A DNA stretch of 64,000 nt from Taeniopygia guttata. Taxonomy: Eukaryota > Chordata > Aves > Passeriformes > Estrildidae. The notes beneath the pieces were generated by a model. That model saw only the letters and a list, made by a program, of their open reading frames with translations, had not been told where the DNA came from and ran no database searches. The position numbers and the translations under genes were made by a program. Location: NCBI RefSeq assembly GCF_048771995.1, contig NC_133026.1, positions 151,737,001 to 151,801,000 on the forward strand, in the 5' to 3' direction. Shown piece after piece: positions 56,601-64,000 of the stretch (positions are counted from its first letter, which is position 1; each line of letters starts with the position of its first letter).

Positions 56601-58297
56601 AGCGCCCCCAAACCCCATAAAACACCCCCAAAACCCCCCAAAACCCCATAAATCACCCCAAAATCCCCATAAAACCCCCCAAAACCCCATAAAACACCCC
56701 AAAACCCCCAAAAATCCCCCCAAAATCTCACCCCTATGGCTCCAGCAGCGCTGCCCGTCCCTCCGGGGCCCGGCTGAGGTTGCAGAGCAGCGCCCCCAAA
56801 CCCCATAAATCACCCCAAAATCCCCATAAAACACCCCATAAAACACCCCAAAACCCCCATAAAACTCCCCAAAATCCCAATAAAACACCCCAAAAATCCC
56901 AATAAAACACCCCAAAACCCCCATAAATCCCCCCAAAATCTCATCCCAAGGGCTCCAGCAGCGCTCTCCGCCCCTCCGGGGCCCGGCTGATGTTGCAGAG
57001 CAGCGCCCCTCAAACCCCCAAACCCCATAAAACACCCCAAAAATCCCCAAAAACCCCATAAATCCCATTTATCTCACCCCGAGGGCTCCAGCAGCGCGGC
57101 CCGTCCCTCCGGGGCCCGGCTGAGGTTGCAGAGAAGCGCCCCCAAACCCCATAAAACACCCCAAAAACCCCATAAATCACCCCAAAAATCATCATAAAAC
57201 ACCCCAAAACCCCAAAATCCCCATAAATCCCCCCAAAATCTCACCCCGATGGCTCCAGCAGCGCTCTCCGCCCCTCCGGGGCCCGGCTGAGGCTGCAGAG
57301 CAGCGCCCCCAAACCCCATAAAACCCCCCAAAAACCCCATAAAACACCCCCAAAACCCCATAAAATCTCCATAAAATACCCCAAAATCCCAATAAAACAC
57401 CCCAAAATCCCAATAAAACACCCCAAAACCCCCATAAATCACCCCAAAAACCCCATAAATCCCCCCAAAATCTCACCCCGAGGGCTCCAGCAGCGCGGCC
57501 CGTCCCTCCGGGGCCCGGCTGAGGTTGCAGAGCAGCGCCCCCAAACCCCATAAAACACCCCAAAAATCCCCATAAACCCCATAAATCACCCCAAAACCCC
57601 CATAAATCCCCCCAAAATCTCACCCCGATGGCTCCAGCAGCGCGGCCCGTCCCTCTCGCACCCGGCTGATGTTGCAGAGCAGCGCCCCCAGACCCCATAA
57701 AACACCCCAAAAATCCCCCCAAAACCCCATAAAACCCCCCAAAATCCCATAAATCCCCCCCAAATCCCATTTATCTCACCCCGATGGCTCCAGCAGCGCG
57801 GCCCGTCCCTCTCGCACCCGGCTGATGTTGCAGAGCAGCGCCCCGAGCTCCTCCGGCGGCCGCTCCGCGCTCAGCGCCCGCAGCAGCGGCCCCGCGCCGG
57901 GGCCCAACGCCCGCAGCACCCGCGGCGCCGCCGCCTCGTCCCGGCTGAGGTTGGCCAGCACCCCGCAGGCCGCCCCGGAGCTGGGCAGCAGCTCGGCGAG
58001 CGAAGGAACGGCGGGGAGCAGCGGCTCCAGCGCGGCGGGCTCCGAGGACGCGTTCACCAGCGCGGCCAAGGCGGGCTGCGATCCACGCGAGGCCGAGGCG
58101 GCAAGGCCGCACAAGGCCGCTAAGGCCGCGGGGTGTCCCGCCAGCAGCGCCCGGCCCGAGGCGCTGCCCGACAGCGCCAGGGCGGCCTCGGCTGCTCCGG
58201 GAGCGGCGGGGGAGGACGGGGAGAGCAGCGCCGTCAGCTCCGACAGCGCCGCGGATGCCGCGGCATCATCGCTGTCGGCCTCCTCCATCGCCGCCAT
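50479..58297 (-). CDS. HGH1: HGH1 homologue (eEF2 folding chaperone, ARM repeats), complete, six exons
   Basis: Exons 57780-58297, 55440-55540, 53820-53918, 53649-53740, 52159-52281 and 50479-50622 join in phase to give 358 codons plus stop (the human protein is 390). The N-terminal 172 residues are an Ala/Leu-rich ARM-repeat domain with GRALLAGHPAAL and CGVLANLSRDE. Conserved C-terminal blocks are RRGAVGALRNCCF, LPLLLLPLAGPEELPEEEME, LPVDLQYLP, IRKMLLETLML, YLVLRELHGWE, KLIQVLIGDEPE and NLLEV. Yeast Hgh1 works with the TRiC chaperonin to fold elongation factor 2, in the cytosol. The gene lies head-to-tail upstream of MROH1, as in mammals. All introns except the 79-bp third are arrays. Confidence 0.96.
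50623..52158 (-). repeat. HGH1 intron 5: GGAACCGCGCCGGGAATGTTCC minisatellite
   Basis: About 1.45 kb of 15- to 21-bp units (ccgggaatgttccggaaccg with many CpG to TpG or CpA variants). Because most units are multiples of three, both strands stay open for up to 545 codons. The pairs of related CG and TG/CA forms suggest methylation-driven decay of a CpG-rich repeat. Confidence 0.92.
52159..52281 (-). CDS. HGH1: HGH1 exon 5
   Basis: Residues 271-311, 41 codons, phase 0. Acceptor ttggagcAG, donor CAG/gtgaga. Peptide LAATKAGRQQLRRRGSYLVL followed by RELHGWE and ending ACQKLIQ. A competing AG lies 3 bases upstream; the chosen one restores homology to LTATAPGRQQ. Confidence 0.95.
52282..53648 (-). 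repeat. HGH1 intron 4: CCCAAAATTCCTCAAGGAACC array
   Basis: From about 52440 to 53640 the unit is aaaattcctcaaggaaccccc (about 20 bp) with longer-range duplication: for example, about 52680-52790 resembles 53275-53380. No exon copies were seen. Confidence 0.88.
53649..53740 (-). CDS. HGH1: HGH1 exon 4
   Basis: Completes codon 240 and encodes residues 241-270. Acceptor cgttccAG, donor CTG/gtgggg. Peptide LPVDLQYLPPEHRREEEPEI followed by RKMLLETLML, strongly conserved in the HGH1 family. Confidence 0.96.
53820..53918 (-). CDS. HGH1: HGH1 exon 3
   Basis: Completes codon 207, encodes residues 208-239 and starts codon 240. Acceptor aattcccAG, donor AGC/gtgagt. Peptide NHERLLSPELDALPLLLLPL followed by AGPEELPEEEME. 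It is separated from exon 4 by a 79-bp intron (53741-53819), the only short HGH1 intron. Confidence 0.95.
53919..55439 (-). repeat. HGH1 intron 2: GGAATTCCAGGATTTTAGTTGGGATT array, then A-rich sequence
   Basis: From 54210 to about 55120 units of about 30 bp (ggaattccaggattttagtt) match the repeat family at the left end of the window (470-740) in MROH1. From 55120 to 55430 the sequence is A-rich with aaaatcccc and cacaaaa motifs and no gene. Confidence 0.88.
55440..55540 (-). CDS. HGH1: HGH1 exon 2
   Basis: Completes codon 173 (glycine), encodes residues 174-206 and starts codon 207. Acceptor tgttccAG, donor ACG/gtaaaa. Peptide WALRRLLALVRNPNSASL followed by RRGAVGALRNCCFQH. The RNCCF block is diagnostic for HGH1. 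Confidence 0.96.
55630..56375. repeat. TATTA pentanucleotide microsatellite in HGH1 intron 1
   Basis: About 745 bp of tatta repeats with interruptions (tgtta, tacta, acgtt). Both strands are open in short frames of Tyr/Ile/Leu codons; these are artefacts. Confidence 0.95.
56376..56508. repeat. (ATTCT)n pentanucleotide tract in HGH1 intron 1
   Basis: About 26 uninterrupted attct units directly after the TATTA tract, ending in attcc. The same plus-strand motif expands in human ATXN10; here the HGH1 transcript carries the complement, AGAAU. Confidence 0.96.
56530..57779 (-). repeat. HGH1: HGH1 intron 1: array with seven copies of the exon 1 donor edge
   Basis: Units of 133-232 bp, each holding the last 64-66 nt of exon 1 (peptide ALLCNLSRAPEGRAALLEPSG-like) and its donor, spaced by ccccataaaacaccccaaaa repeats. 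Copies begin at 56544, 56732, 56945, 57078, 57245, 57477 and 57624. Six keep GTGAGA; the 56945 copy has ATGAGA. The copy nearest the genuine exon (57624) shares its ctctcgcacccggctgat variant exactly, so it is the youngest. Confidence 0.93.
57780..58297 (-). CDS. HGH1: HGH1 exon 1
   Basis: ATG at 58297-58295 in good context (GCGGCCATGG); 172 codons plus two bases, donor TCGGG/gtgaga. The peptide starts MAAMEEADSDDAAASAAL. A second ATG three codons on is an alternative start. CpG-rich and Ala/Leu-rich; contains GSASGRALLAGHPAALAALC, GVLANLSRDE and LGALLCNISR, characteristic of the HGH1 ARM domain. Confidence 0.95.
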
Positions 58298-58800
58298 GGC
58301 CGCGTTGCTTAGCAACGGCGAGGCGGGAAGGTGTGACGGCCAATCAGCGCCGCGGAAACTGGGAGGTGGGGAGGGTTAGCCAATGGGGTGCGGGTACGCT
58401 GCCGGGAAGGGAGGGTTGTACGGAAAAGCGCCGTACGGGCTCCCACACGCGGAGCCAGTGAGGTCACGGAACCGGTCAGGCCACGAAACGTGCACCGAGC
58501 CGGTGCCGCCGAGGCCGTGTGCGCTCCCGTGGCATCCGCCGCCACCGGCACCGATTTCAGCGCTGGCTCTGTCTTCTCCTCCTGCGCCGCCATGGTCGGG
58601 ACACAAAAATGTCGGCGTCGCCTGGCAACCGCCGTGATTGACAGGCCGAGCAGCCAATCAGCGCCGCGAAGCGTGGGGCGGTAAAGATCTAAACCAATGG
58701 GGTGCGGCTAAAATGCCGGAAGGGGAGGGGCCGTGGCAGACAGGCATTGTGGGAAAGGGGCGGTGCGGCCCCTCAGGCAGGGCCCCGCTGAGGCCCGAAC
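58298..58800 (-). promoter_or_regulatory. HGH1: HGH1 CpG-island promoter, internally duplicated, with X-box and CCAAT motifs
   Basis: Contains gttgcttagcaac (58304-58316), a perfect palindromic X-box (RFX-type), gccaatcagcgccgcg (58339-58354) and ccaatggggtgcgg at about 58380. A diverged copy follows about 310 bp further: gtcgcctggcaac (58617-58629), the identical gccaatcagcgccgcg (58653-58668) and ccaatggggtgcgg near 58695. A gccggaagggg (ETS type) and, on the minus strand, TTTCCCACAATGCC (similar to a ZNF143 site) lie at 58712-58757. No TATA box. Confidence 0.8.
58309..58593 (-). other. Open frame in duplicated HGH1 promoter copy, uncertain
   Basis: Begins ATG at 58593-58591 in the context ACCATGGCGG and reads MAAQEEKTEPALKSVPVAAD, 94 codons to a stop. 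The first codons resemble the HGH1 start (ATGGCGGCGNNGGAGGAG) and the position corresponds to the HGH1 ATG in the promoter duplication. It overlaps the genuine promoter and has no strong donor. It is either a decayed copy of the HGH1 5' end, an upstream alternative first exon, or chance. Confidence 0.3.
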
Positions 58801-58873
58801 CACAAAACCGGCCCCGGGGCCTCTCTGAAACTCTTAAATCCGGCCTAAATCCTGGAAATCATTGATTAGAATA

Positions 58874-59998
58874 TTCCTTTATTTATGGCGAAAATTCCTT
58901 TATCCATTGTAATATCCCTTTATCCATGAGAATATCCCTTTATCCATGGGAAAAATCCCTTTATCCATGGCAAAAATCCCTTTATCCATGGGAAAAATTC
59001 CTTTATCCATGGCAAAATCAATTTTTCCATTGGAATATCCCTTTTCCATGGGAAAAATCCATTTATCCCTGGGAATGTCCCTTTATGCATGGGAAAAATC
59101 CCTTTATCCATTGGAATATCCCTTTATCCATGGGAAAAATCCCTTTATCCATGGGAATATCCCTTTATCCATTGGGAAAATCCCTTTATTGAGTGGAATA
59201 TTCCTTTATTTATGGCGAAATTTCCTTTGTCCATTGTAATATCCCTTTATCCATGAGAATATTCTTTTATCCATGGGAAAAATCCCTTTATCCATGGCAA
59301 TATTCCTTTATCCATGGGAATATCCCTTTATCCATGGGGAAAATCCCTTTATCCATGGCAAAATCAAGGGATTGTTCCCATGGATAAAGGAATATTCCCA
59401 TGGATAAAGGGATTTTTCCCATGGAAAAGGGATATTCTAATGGAAAAATTGATTTTGCCACGGATAAAGGAATTCCCATGGATAAAGGGATTTTCCCCAT
59501 AAATAAAGGGATTTTTCCAATGGATAAAGGGATATTACAATGGATAAAGGAATTTTCCTCATAAATAAAGGAATATTCCAATCCATAAAGGGATTTTTCC
59601 AATGGATAAAGGAATATTCCAATGGATAAAGGAATTTTCCCCATAAATAAAGGGACATTCCCACGGATAAATGGATTTTTCCCATGGAAAAGGGATATTC
59701 TAATGGAAAAATTGATTTTGCCATGGATAAAGGGATTTTTCCCATGGATAAAGGAATATTCTCATGGATAAAGGGATTTTTCCTATGGATAAAGGGATAT
59801 TCCCATGGATAAAGGGGTATTCCCGTGGATAAAGGGATATTCCCATGGATAAAGGAATATTTCCCATAAATAAAAGGATATTCCAATGGATAAAGGGACT
59901 TTTCCAACGAATAAAGGGATATTCTAACGGATAAAATGATTTTCCAAAGCATAAAAGGATTTTCCCAATAAATAAAGAGATTTTCCAATGGATAAAGT
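58874..59998. repeat. Large inverted repeat of TTTATCCATGGGAATATCCC units
   Basis: From 58874 to about 59364 units of about 20 bp read ccctttatccatgggaatat; from about 59366 to 59998 the same units occur in reverse complement (atattcccatggataaaggg). The two arms of about 490 and 630 bp meet near 59365 with almost no spacer and could fold into a long hairpin. Confidence 0.93.
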
Positions 59999-60119
59999 CG
60001 GGTTGGGAGTCCCAACCCCTGCGGGAACGGCGACATCCCAGGGGGATCCCCCCGGAATTGGGGGCAAATCCCAGGAATCCTTTACTGGGAGTGGAATTCC
60101 AACCCCAGATTTTTCCTGA

Positions 60120-63100
60120 TCCAGATCCCAAGGGAGGCACAGGTGGCACCCCCTGATCCAGATCCCAGATCCCAAGGGAGGCACAGGTGGGACCCCCTGA
60201 TCCAGATCCCAGATCCCAAGGGAGGCGCAGGTGGGACCCCTGATCCAGATCCCAGATCCCAAGGGAGGCACAGGTGGGACCCCCTGATCCAGATCCCAGA
60301 TCCCAAGGGAGGCACAGGTGGGACCCCCTGATCCAGATCCCAGATCCCAAGGGAGGCACAGGTGGGACCCCCTGATCCAGATCCCAGATCCCAAGGGAGG
60401 CACAGGTGGGACCCCCTGATCCAGATCCCAGATCCCAAGGGAGGCGCAGGTGGGACCCCCTGATCCAGATCCCAGATCCCAAGGGAGGCACAGGTGGGAC
60501 CCCCAGATCCAGATCCCAAGGGAGGCACAGGTGGGACCCCCTGATCCAGATCCCAGATCCCAAGGGAGGCACAGGTGGGACCCCTCTGATCCAGATCCCA
60601 AAGGGAGGCACAGGTGGGACCCCCTGATCCAGATCCCAAGGGAGGCACAGGTGGGACCCCCTGATCCAGATCCCAGATCCCAAGGGAGGCACAGGTGGGA
60701 CCCCCTGATCCAGATCCCAGATCCCAAGGGAGGCACAGGTGGGACCCCTCTGATCCAGATCCCAGATCCCAGATCCCAAGGGAGGCACAGGTGGGACCCC
60801 CTGATCCAGATCCCAGACCCCAAGGGAGACACAGGTGGGACCCCCAGATCCAGATCCCAAGGGAGGCACAGGTGGGACCCCCTGATCCAGATCCCAGATC
60901 CCAAGGGAGGCACAGGTGGGACCCCCTGATCCAGATCCCAAGGGAGGCACAGGTGGGACCCCCCGATCCAGATCCCAAGGGAGGCACAGGTGGGACCCCC
61001 TGATCCAGATCCCAGATCCCAAGGGAGGCACAGGTGGGACCCCCTGATCCAGATCCCAGATCCCAGATCCCAAGGGAGGCACAGGTGGGACCCCCGATCC
61101 AGATCCCAGATCCCAAGGGAGGCACAGGTGGGACCCCCTGATCCAGATCCCAGATCCCAAGGGAGGCACAGGTGGGACCCCTGATCCAGATCCCAGATCC
61201 CAGATCCCAAGGGAGGCACAGGTGGGACCCCCTGATCCAGATCCCAGATCCCAGATCCCAAGGGAGGCACAGGTGGCACCCCCTGATCCAGATCCCAGAT
61301 CCCAAGGGAGGCACAGGTGGGACCCCCTGATCCAGATCCCAGATCCCAAGGGAGGCACAGGTGGGACCCCCTGATCCAGATCCCAGATCCCAAGGGAGGC
61401 ACAGGTGGGACCCCCAGATCCAGATCCCAGATCCCAGATCCCAAGGGAGGCACAGGTGGGACCCCCAGATCCCAGATCCCAAGGGAGGCACAGGTGGGAC
61501 CCCCTGATCCAGATCCCAAGGGAGGCACAGGTGGGATCCCTCTGATCCAGATCCCAGATCCCAAGGGAGGCACAGGTGGGACCCCCTGATCCAGATCCCA
61601 GATCCCAAGGGAGGCACAGGTGGGACCCCCAGATCCAGATCCCAAGGGAGGCGCAGGTGGGACCCCCTGATCCAGATCCCAGATCCCAGATCCCAAGGGA
61701 GGCACAGGTGGGACCCCCTGATCCAGATCCCAGATCCCAAGGGAGGCACAGGTGGGACCCCCAGATCCCAGATCCCAGATCCCAAGGGAGGCACAGGTGG
61801 GACCCCCTGATCCAGATCCCAGATCCCAAGGGAGGCACAGGTGGGACCCCCTGATCCAGATCCTAAGGGAGGCACAGGTGGGACCCCCTGATCCAGATCC
61901 CAAGGGAGGCACAGGTGGGACCCCTGATCCAGATCCCAAGGGAGGCACAGGTGGGACCCCCTGATCCAGATCCCAGATCCCAAGGGAGGCACAGGTGGGA
62001 CCCCCTGATCCAGATCCTAAGGGAGGCACAGGTGGGACCCCCTGATCCAGATCCCAGATCCCAAGGGAGGCACAGGTGGGACCCCCTGATCCAGATCCCA
62101 GATCCCAGATCCCAAGGGAGGCACAGGTGGGACCCCCTGATCCAGATCCCAGATCCCAAGGGAGGCACAGGTGGGACCCCCTGATCCAGATCCCAGATCC
62201 CAGATCCCAAGGGAGGCACAGGTGGGACCCCTGATCCAGATCCCAAGGGAGGCACAGGTGGGATCCCCTGATCCAGATCCCAAGGGAGGCGCAGGTGGGA
62301 CCCCCTGATCCAGATCCCAGATCCCAAGGGAGGTGCAGGTGGGACCCCCAGATCCCAGATCCCAGATCCCAAGGGAGGCACAGGTGGGACCCCCTGATCC
62401 AGATCCCAGATCCCAGATCCCAAGGGAGGCACAGGTGGGACCCCCAGATCCCAGATCCCAAGGGAGGCACAGGTAGGACCCCCTGATCCAGATCCCAAGG
62501 GAGGCACAGGTGGGACCCCCTGATCCAGAGCCCAGATCCCAAGGGAGGCACAGGTGGGACCCCCTGATCCAGATCCCAGATCCCAGATCCCAAGGGAGGC
62601 ACAGGTGGGACCCCCAGATCCCAGATCCCAAGGGAGGCACAGGTAGGACCCCCTGATCCAGATCCCAAGGGAGGCACAGGTGGGACCCCCAGATCCCAGA
62701 TCCCAAGGGCGGCACAGGTGGGACCCCCAGATCCCAGATCCCAAGGGAGGCACAGGTGGGACCCCCCGATCCAGATCCCAGATCCCAAGGGAGGCACAGG
62801 TGGGACCCCCTGATCCAGATCCCAAGGGAGGCACAGGTGGGACCCCCTGATCCAGATCCCAAGGGAGGCACAGGTGGGACCCCCTGATCCAGATCCCAAG
62901 GGAGGCACAGGTGGGACCCCCTGATCCAGATCCCAAGGGAGGCACAGGTGACCCCCTGATCCAGATCCCAGATCCCAAGGGAGGCACAGGTGGGTCCCCC
63001 AGATCCAGATCCCAAGGGAGGCACAGGTGGGACCCCTGATCCAGATCCCAGATCCCAGATCCCAAGGGAGGCACAGGTGGGACCCCTCTGATCCAGATCC

Positions 63101-63306
63101 CAGATCCCAAGGGAGGCACAGGTGGGACCCCTGATCCAGATCCCAGATCCCAAGGGAGGCACAGGTGGGACCCCCTGATCCAGATCCCAGATCCCAGATC
63201 CCAAGGGAGGCACAGGTGGGACCCCCTGATCCAGATCCCAGATCCCAAGGGAGGCACAGGTGGGACCCCCTGATCCAGATCCCAGATCCCAAGGGAGGCA
63301 CAGGTG
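60120..63306. repeat. 3.2-kb minisatellite, 37-51-bp units, each with CAGGTG
   Basis: About 70-75 units of the form gatccagatccc, then zero to two extra agatccc, then aagggaggcacaggtgggac and cccct. Unit length therefore varies in steps of 7 bp (37, 44, 51). Every unit has the E-box CAGGTG. Open frames of up to 1125 codons on the minus strand are artefacts of stop-free units. Confidence 0.95.
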
Positions 63307-63715
63307 CCCCCCAGCCTCAGGCCCAGGGCTCACCTGGCCCAGGTGAGATCCCAGCAGGAAAAGCAGAGCCGCAGCAGACGGAGAGCAAAGCCAAACTCTT
63401 GAAACACACGGACTCGGGATGGGGGGCAGGGGGGCAGTTCCTGGGCGGGGGATTTGGGGTTTTCCCCCGGGCAGGGCCGGGATGGACGGACGGAGCCCCT
63501 CAGGAGCCCGGGCAGGCGGGACGGGGATCAGTGCAGCCGAAGGCAGGAGCCATAAAGTGCAGCGAAGCTTCCGGAGCTCCCGGCGCGGCTCCGGCAGCGG
63601 CTCCGGAGCTCCGGGATTCCTGGGGGGCTCCGGTGTCCGGGGGGAACACGGGGACACCGTGGCACCAGGGTGGGACACGGCTCAGGAAGGACCAGCGGCG
63701 CTGGGACAGGGCCGG
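63307..63715. other. GC-rich unique sequence, no gene identified
   Basis: The array ends in non-repetitive CpG-containing sequence. On the minus strand an exon-like segment ends in a donor-like CCTGGGCCAG/gtgagccc at about 63333. On either strand nothing recognisable is encoded. Confidence 0.5.
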
Positions 63716-64000
63716 GTCCTCTCCCGGTTCCATTGCTGGTTTGGTTGCCAGTCCTGGCTCCGTTCCTGGTTCCTTTCCTGGTGCCGGTTCTGTTCCTGGT
63801 TCCGTTCCCAGTTCCGGTTCTATTCCTGGTTCCATTCCCAGTTCTGGTTCTATTCCTGGTTCCGTTCCCAGTCCCGGTGCTGGTTTGGCTCCCAGTCCCG
63901 TTCCCGGTGCTGGTTCCGTTCCTAGTCCCGGTGCTGGTTCCATTCCCAGTCCCGGTGCTGGTTCGGTTCCCAGTCCCATTCCCGGTGCTGGTTCCGTTCC
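63500..64000 (-). other. Possible partial open frame running off the right edge, uncertain
   Basis: A minus-strand frame open at the window edge reads repeated GTEPAPGLG and GIEPELG motifs, then a non-repetitive tail (QRRWSFLSRVPPWCHG to CTDPRPACPGS) and stops at 63502-63500. The repeated part is the minisatellite 63715-64000, which is also open on the plus strand, so coding status is doubtful. In mammals the gene upstream of HGH1 is WDR97; no WD-repeat sequence is visible here. Confidence 0.2.
63715..64000. repeat. GGTTCCGTTCCCAGTCCCGGTGCT minisatellite, continues beyond window
   Basis: Units of 18-30 bp (ggttccgttcccagtcccgg and gtgctggttc) reach the last base of the window. Confidence 0.88.

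Noticed and set aside
13858-57779. Exon-edge copies as true alternative exons or an exon-duplication gene family
   Set aside because: Each copy has only one splice site and 25-66 nt of one exon edge, so none can be a complete internal exon by itself.
58383-58684. Plus-strand frames of 84-98 codons across the HGH1 promoter
   Set aside because: They lie in a CpG island where chance open frames are frequent, with no homology and no convincing donor except a possible GTAAAG near 58680.
59924-63301. A 1125-codon minus-strand open frame and its relatives
   Set aside because: It spans the CAGGTG minisatellite and half of the inverted repeat; the peptide is a repeat of the unit in shifting frames and the plus strand is equally open. 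No gene-like composition or splice structure.
60120-63306. CRISPR-like array
   Set aside because: Units vary in 7-bp steps and have no unique spacers; the context is a vertebrate intergenic region.
1-64000. Transposable elements (CR1, LTR, DNA transposons) and endogenous viral sequences
   Set aside because: No reverse transcriptase, integrase, LTR pair or target-site signature was noticed; non-exonic sequence is tandem repeat or short unique intron.

Overview
This is vertebrate nuclear DNA, most likely avian and probably from a small, gene-dense, minisatellite-saturated microchromosome. That assignment is an inference. It rests on two recognisable genes, HGH1 and MROH1, which lie in the same order and orientation as on human 8q24.3, on short GC-rich exons, and on introns made almost wholly of tandem repeats. 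No operons, bacterial genes, CRISPR arrays, RNA genes or recognisable transposons were seen.

Both genes are on the minus strand. HGH1 (58297 down to 50479) is complete: six coding exons join in frame to give 358 codons plus a stop. HGH1 is an ARM-repeat protein; its yeast homologue is a folding chaperone for elongation factor 2 working with the TRiC chaperonin. MROH1 (43081 down to 76) shows its 5' half: a non-coding first exon with a CpG-rich promoter near 46.0 kb and twenty coding exons totalling 718 codons in one continuous frame. The family is about 1640 residues long, so the 3' half lies beyond base 1. MROH1 is a giant HEAT-repeat protein linked to lysosome fission.

Layout from left to right: 1-43.1 kb MROH1 coding exons separated by 0.08-3.6 kb repeat introns; 43.1-46.1 kb MROH1 5' region and promoter; 46.1-50.5 kb a minisatellite tract that is probably the HGH1 3' untranslated region plus intergenic DNA; 50.5-58.3 kb HGH1; 58.3-58.8 kb duplicated HGH1 promoter; 58.9-60.0 kb a large inverted repeat; 60.1-63.3 kb a long CAGGTG-containing minisatellite; 63.3-64.0 kb GC-rich unidentified sequence and another minisatellite.

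The most unusual feature is that many intronic arrays contain truncated copies of the edge of the neighbouring exon together with its splice site. At least eight exons are affected, with about 52 extra copies in all. Donor-edge copies always lie in the downstream intron and acceptor-edge copies in the upstream intron, as expected if tandem duplications crossed the exon-intron boundary. The genes are therefore lined with decoy splice sites. A second notable structure is a pair of reverse-complementary arrays flanking MROH1 coding exon 10, which could pair in the pre-mRNA. Most long open frames in this window are artefacts of repeat units lacking stop codons.
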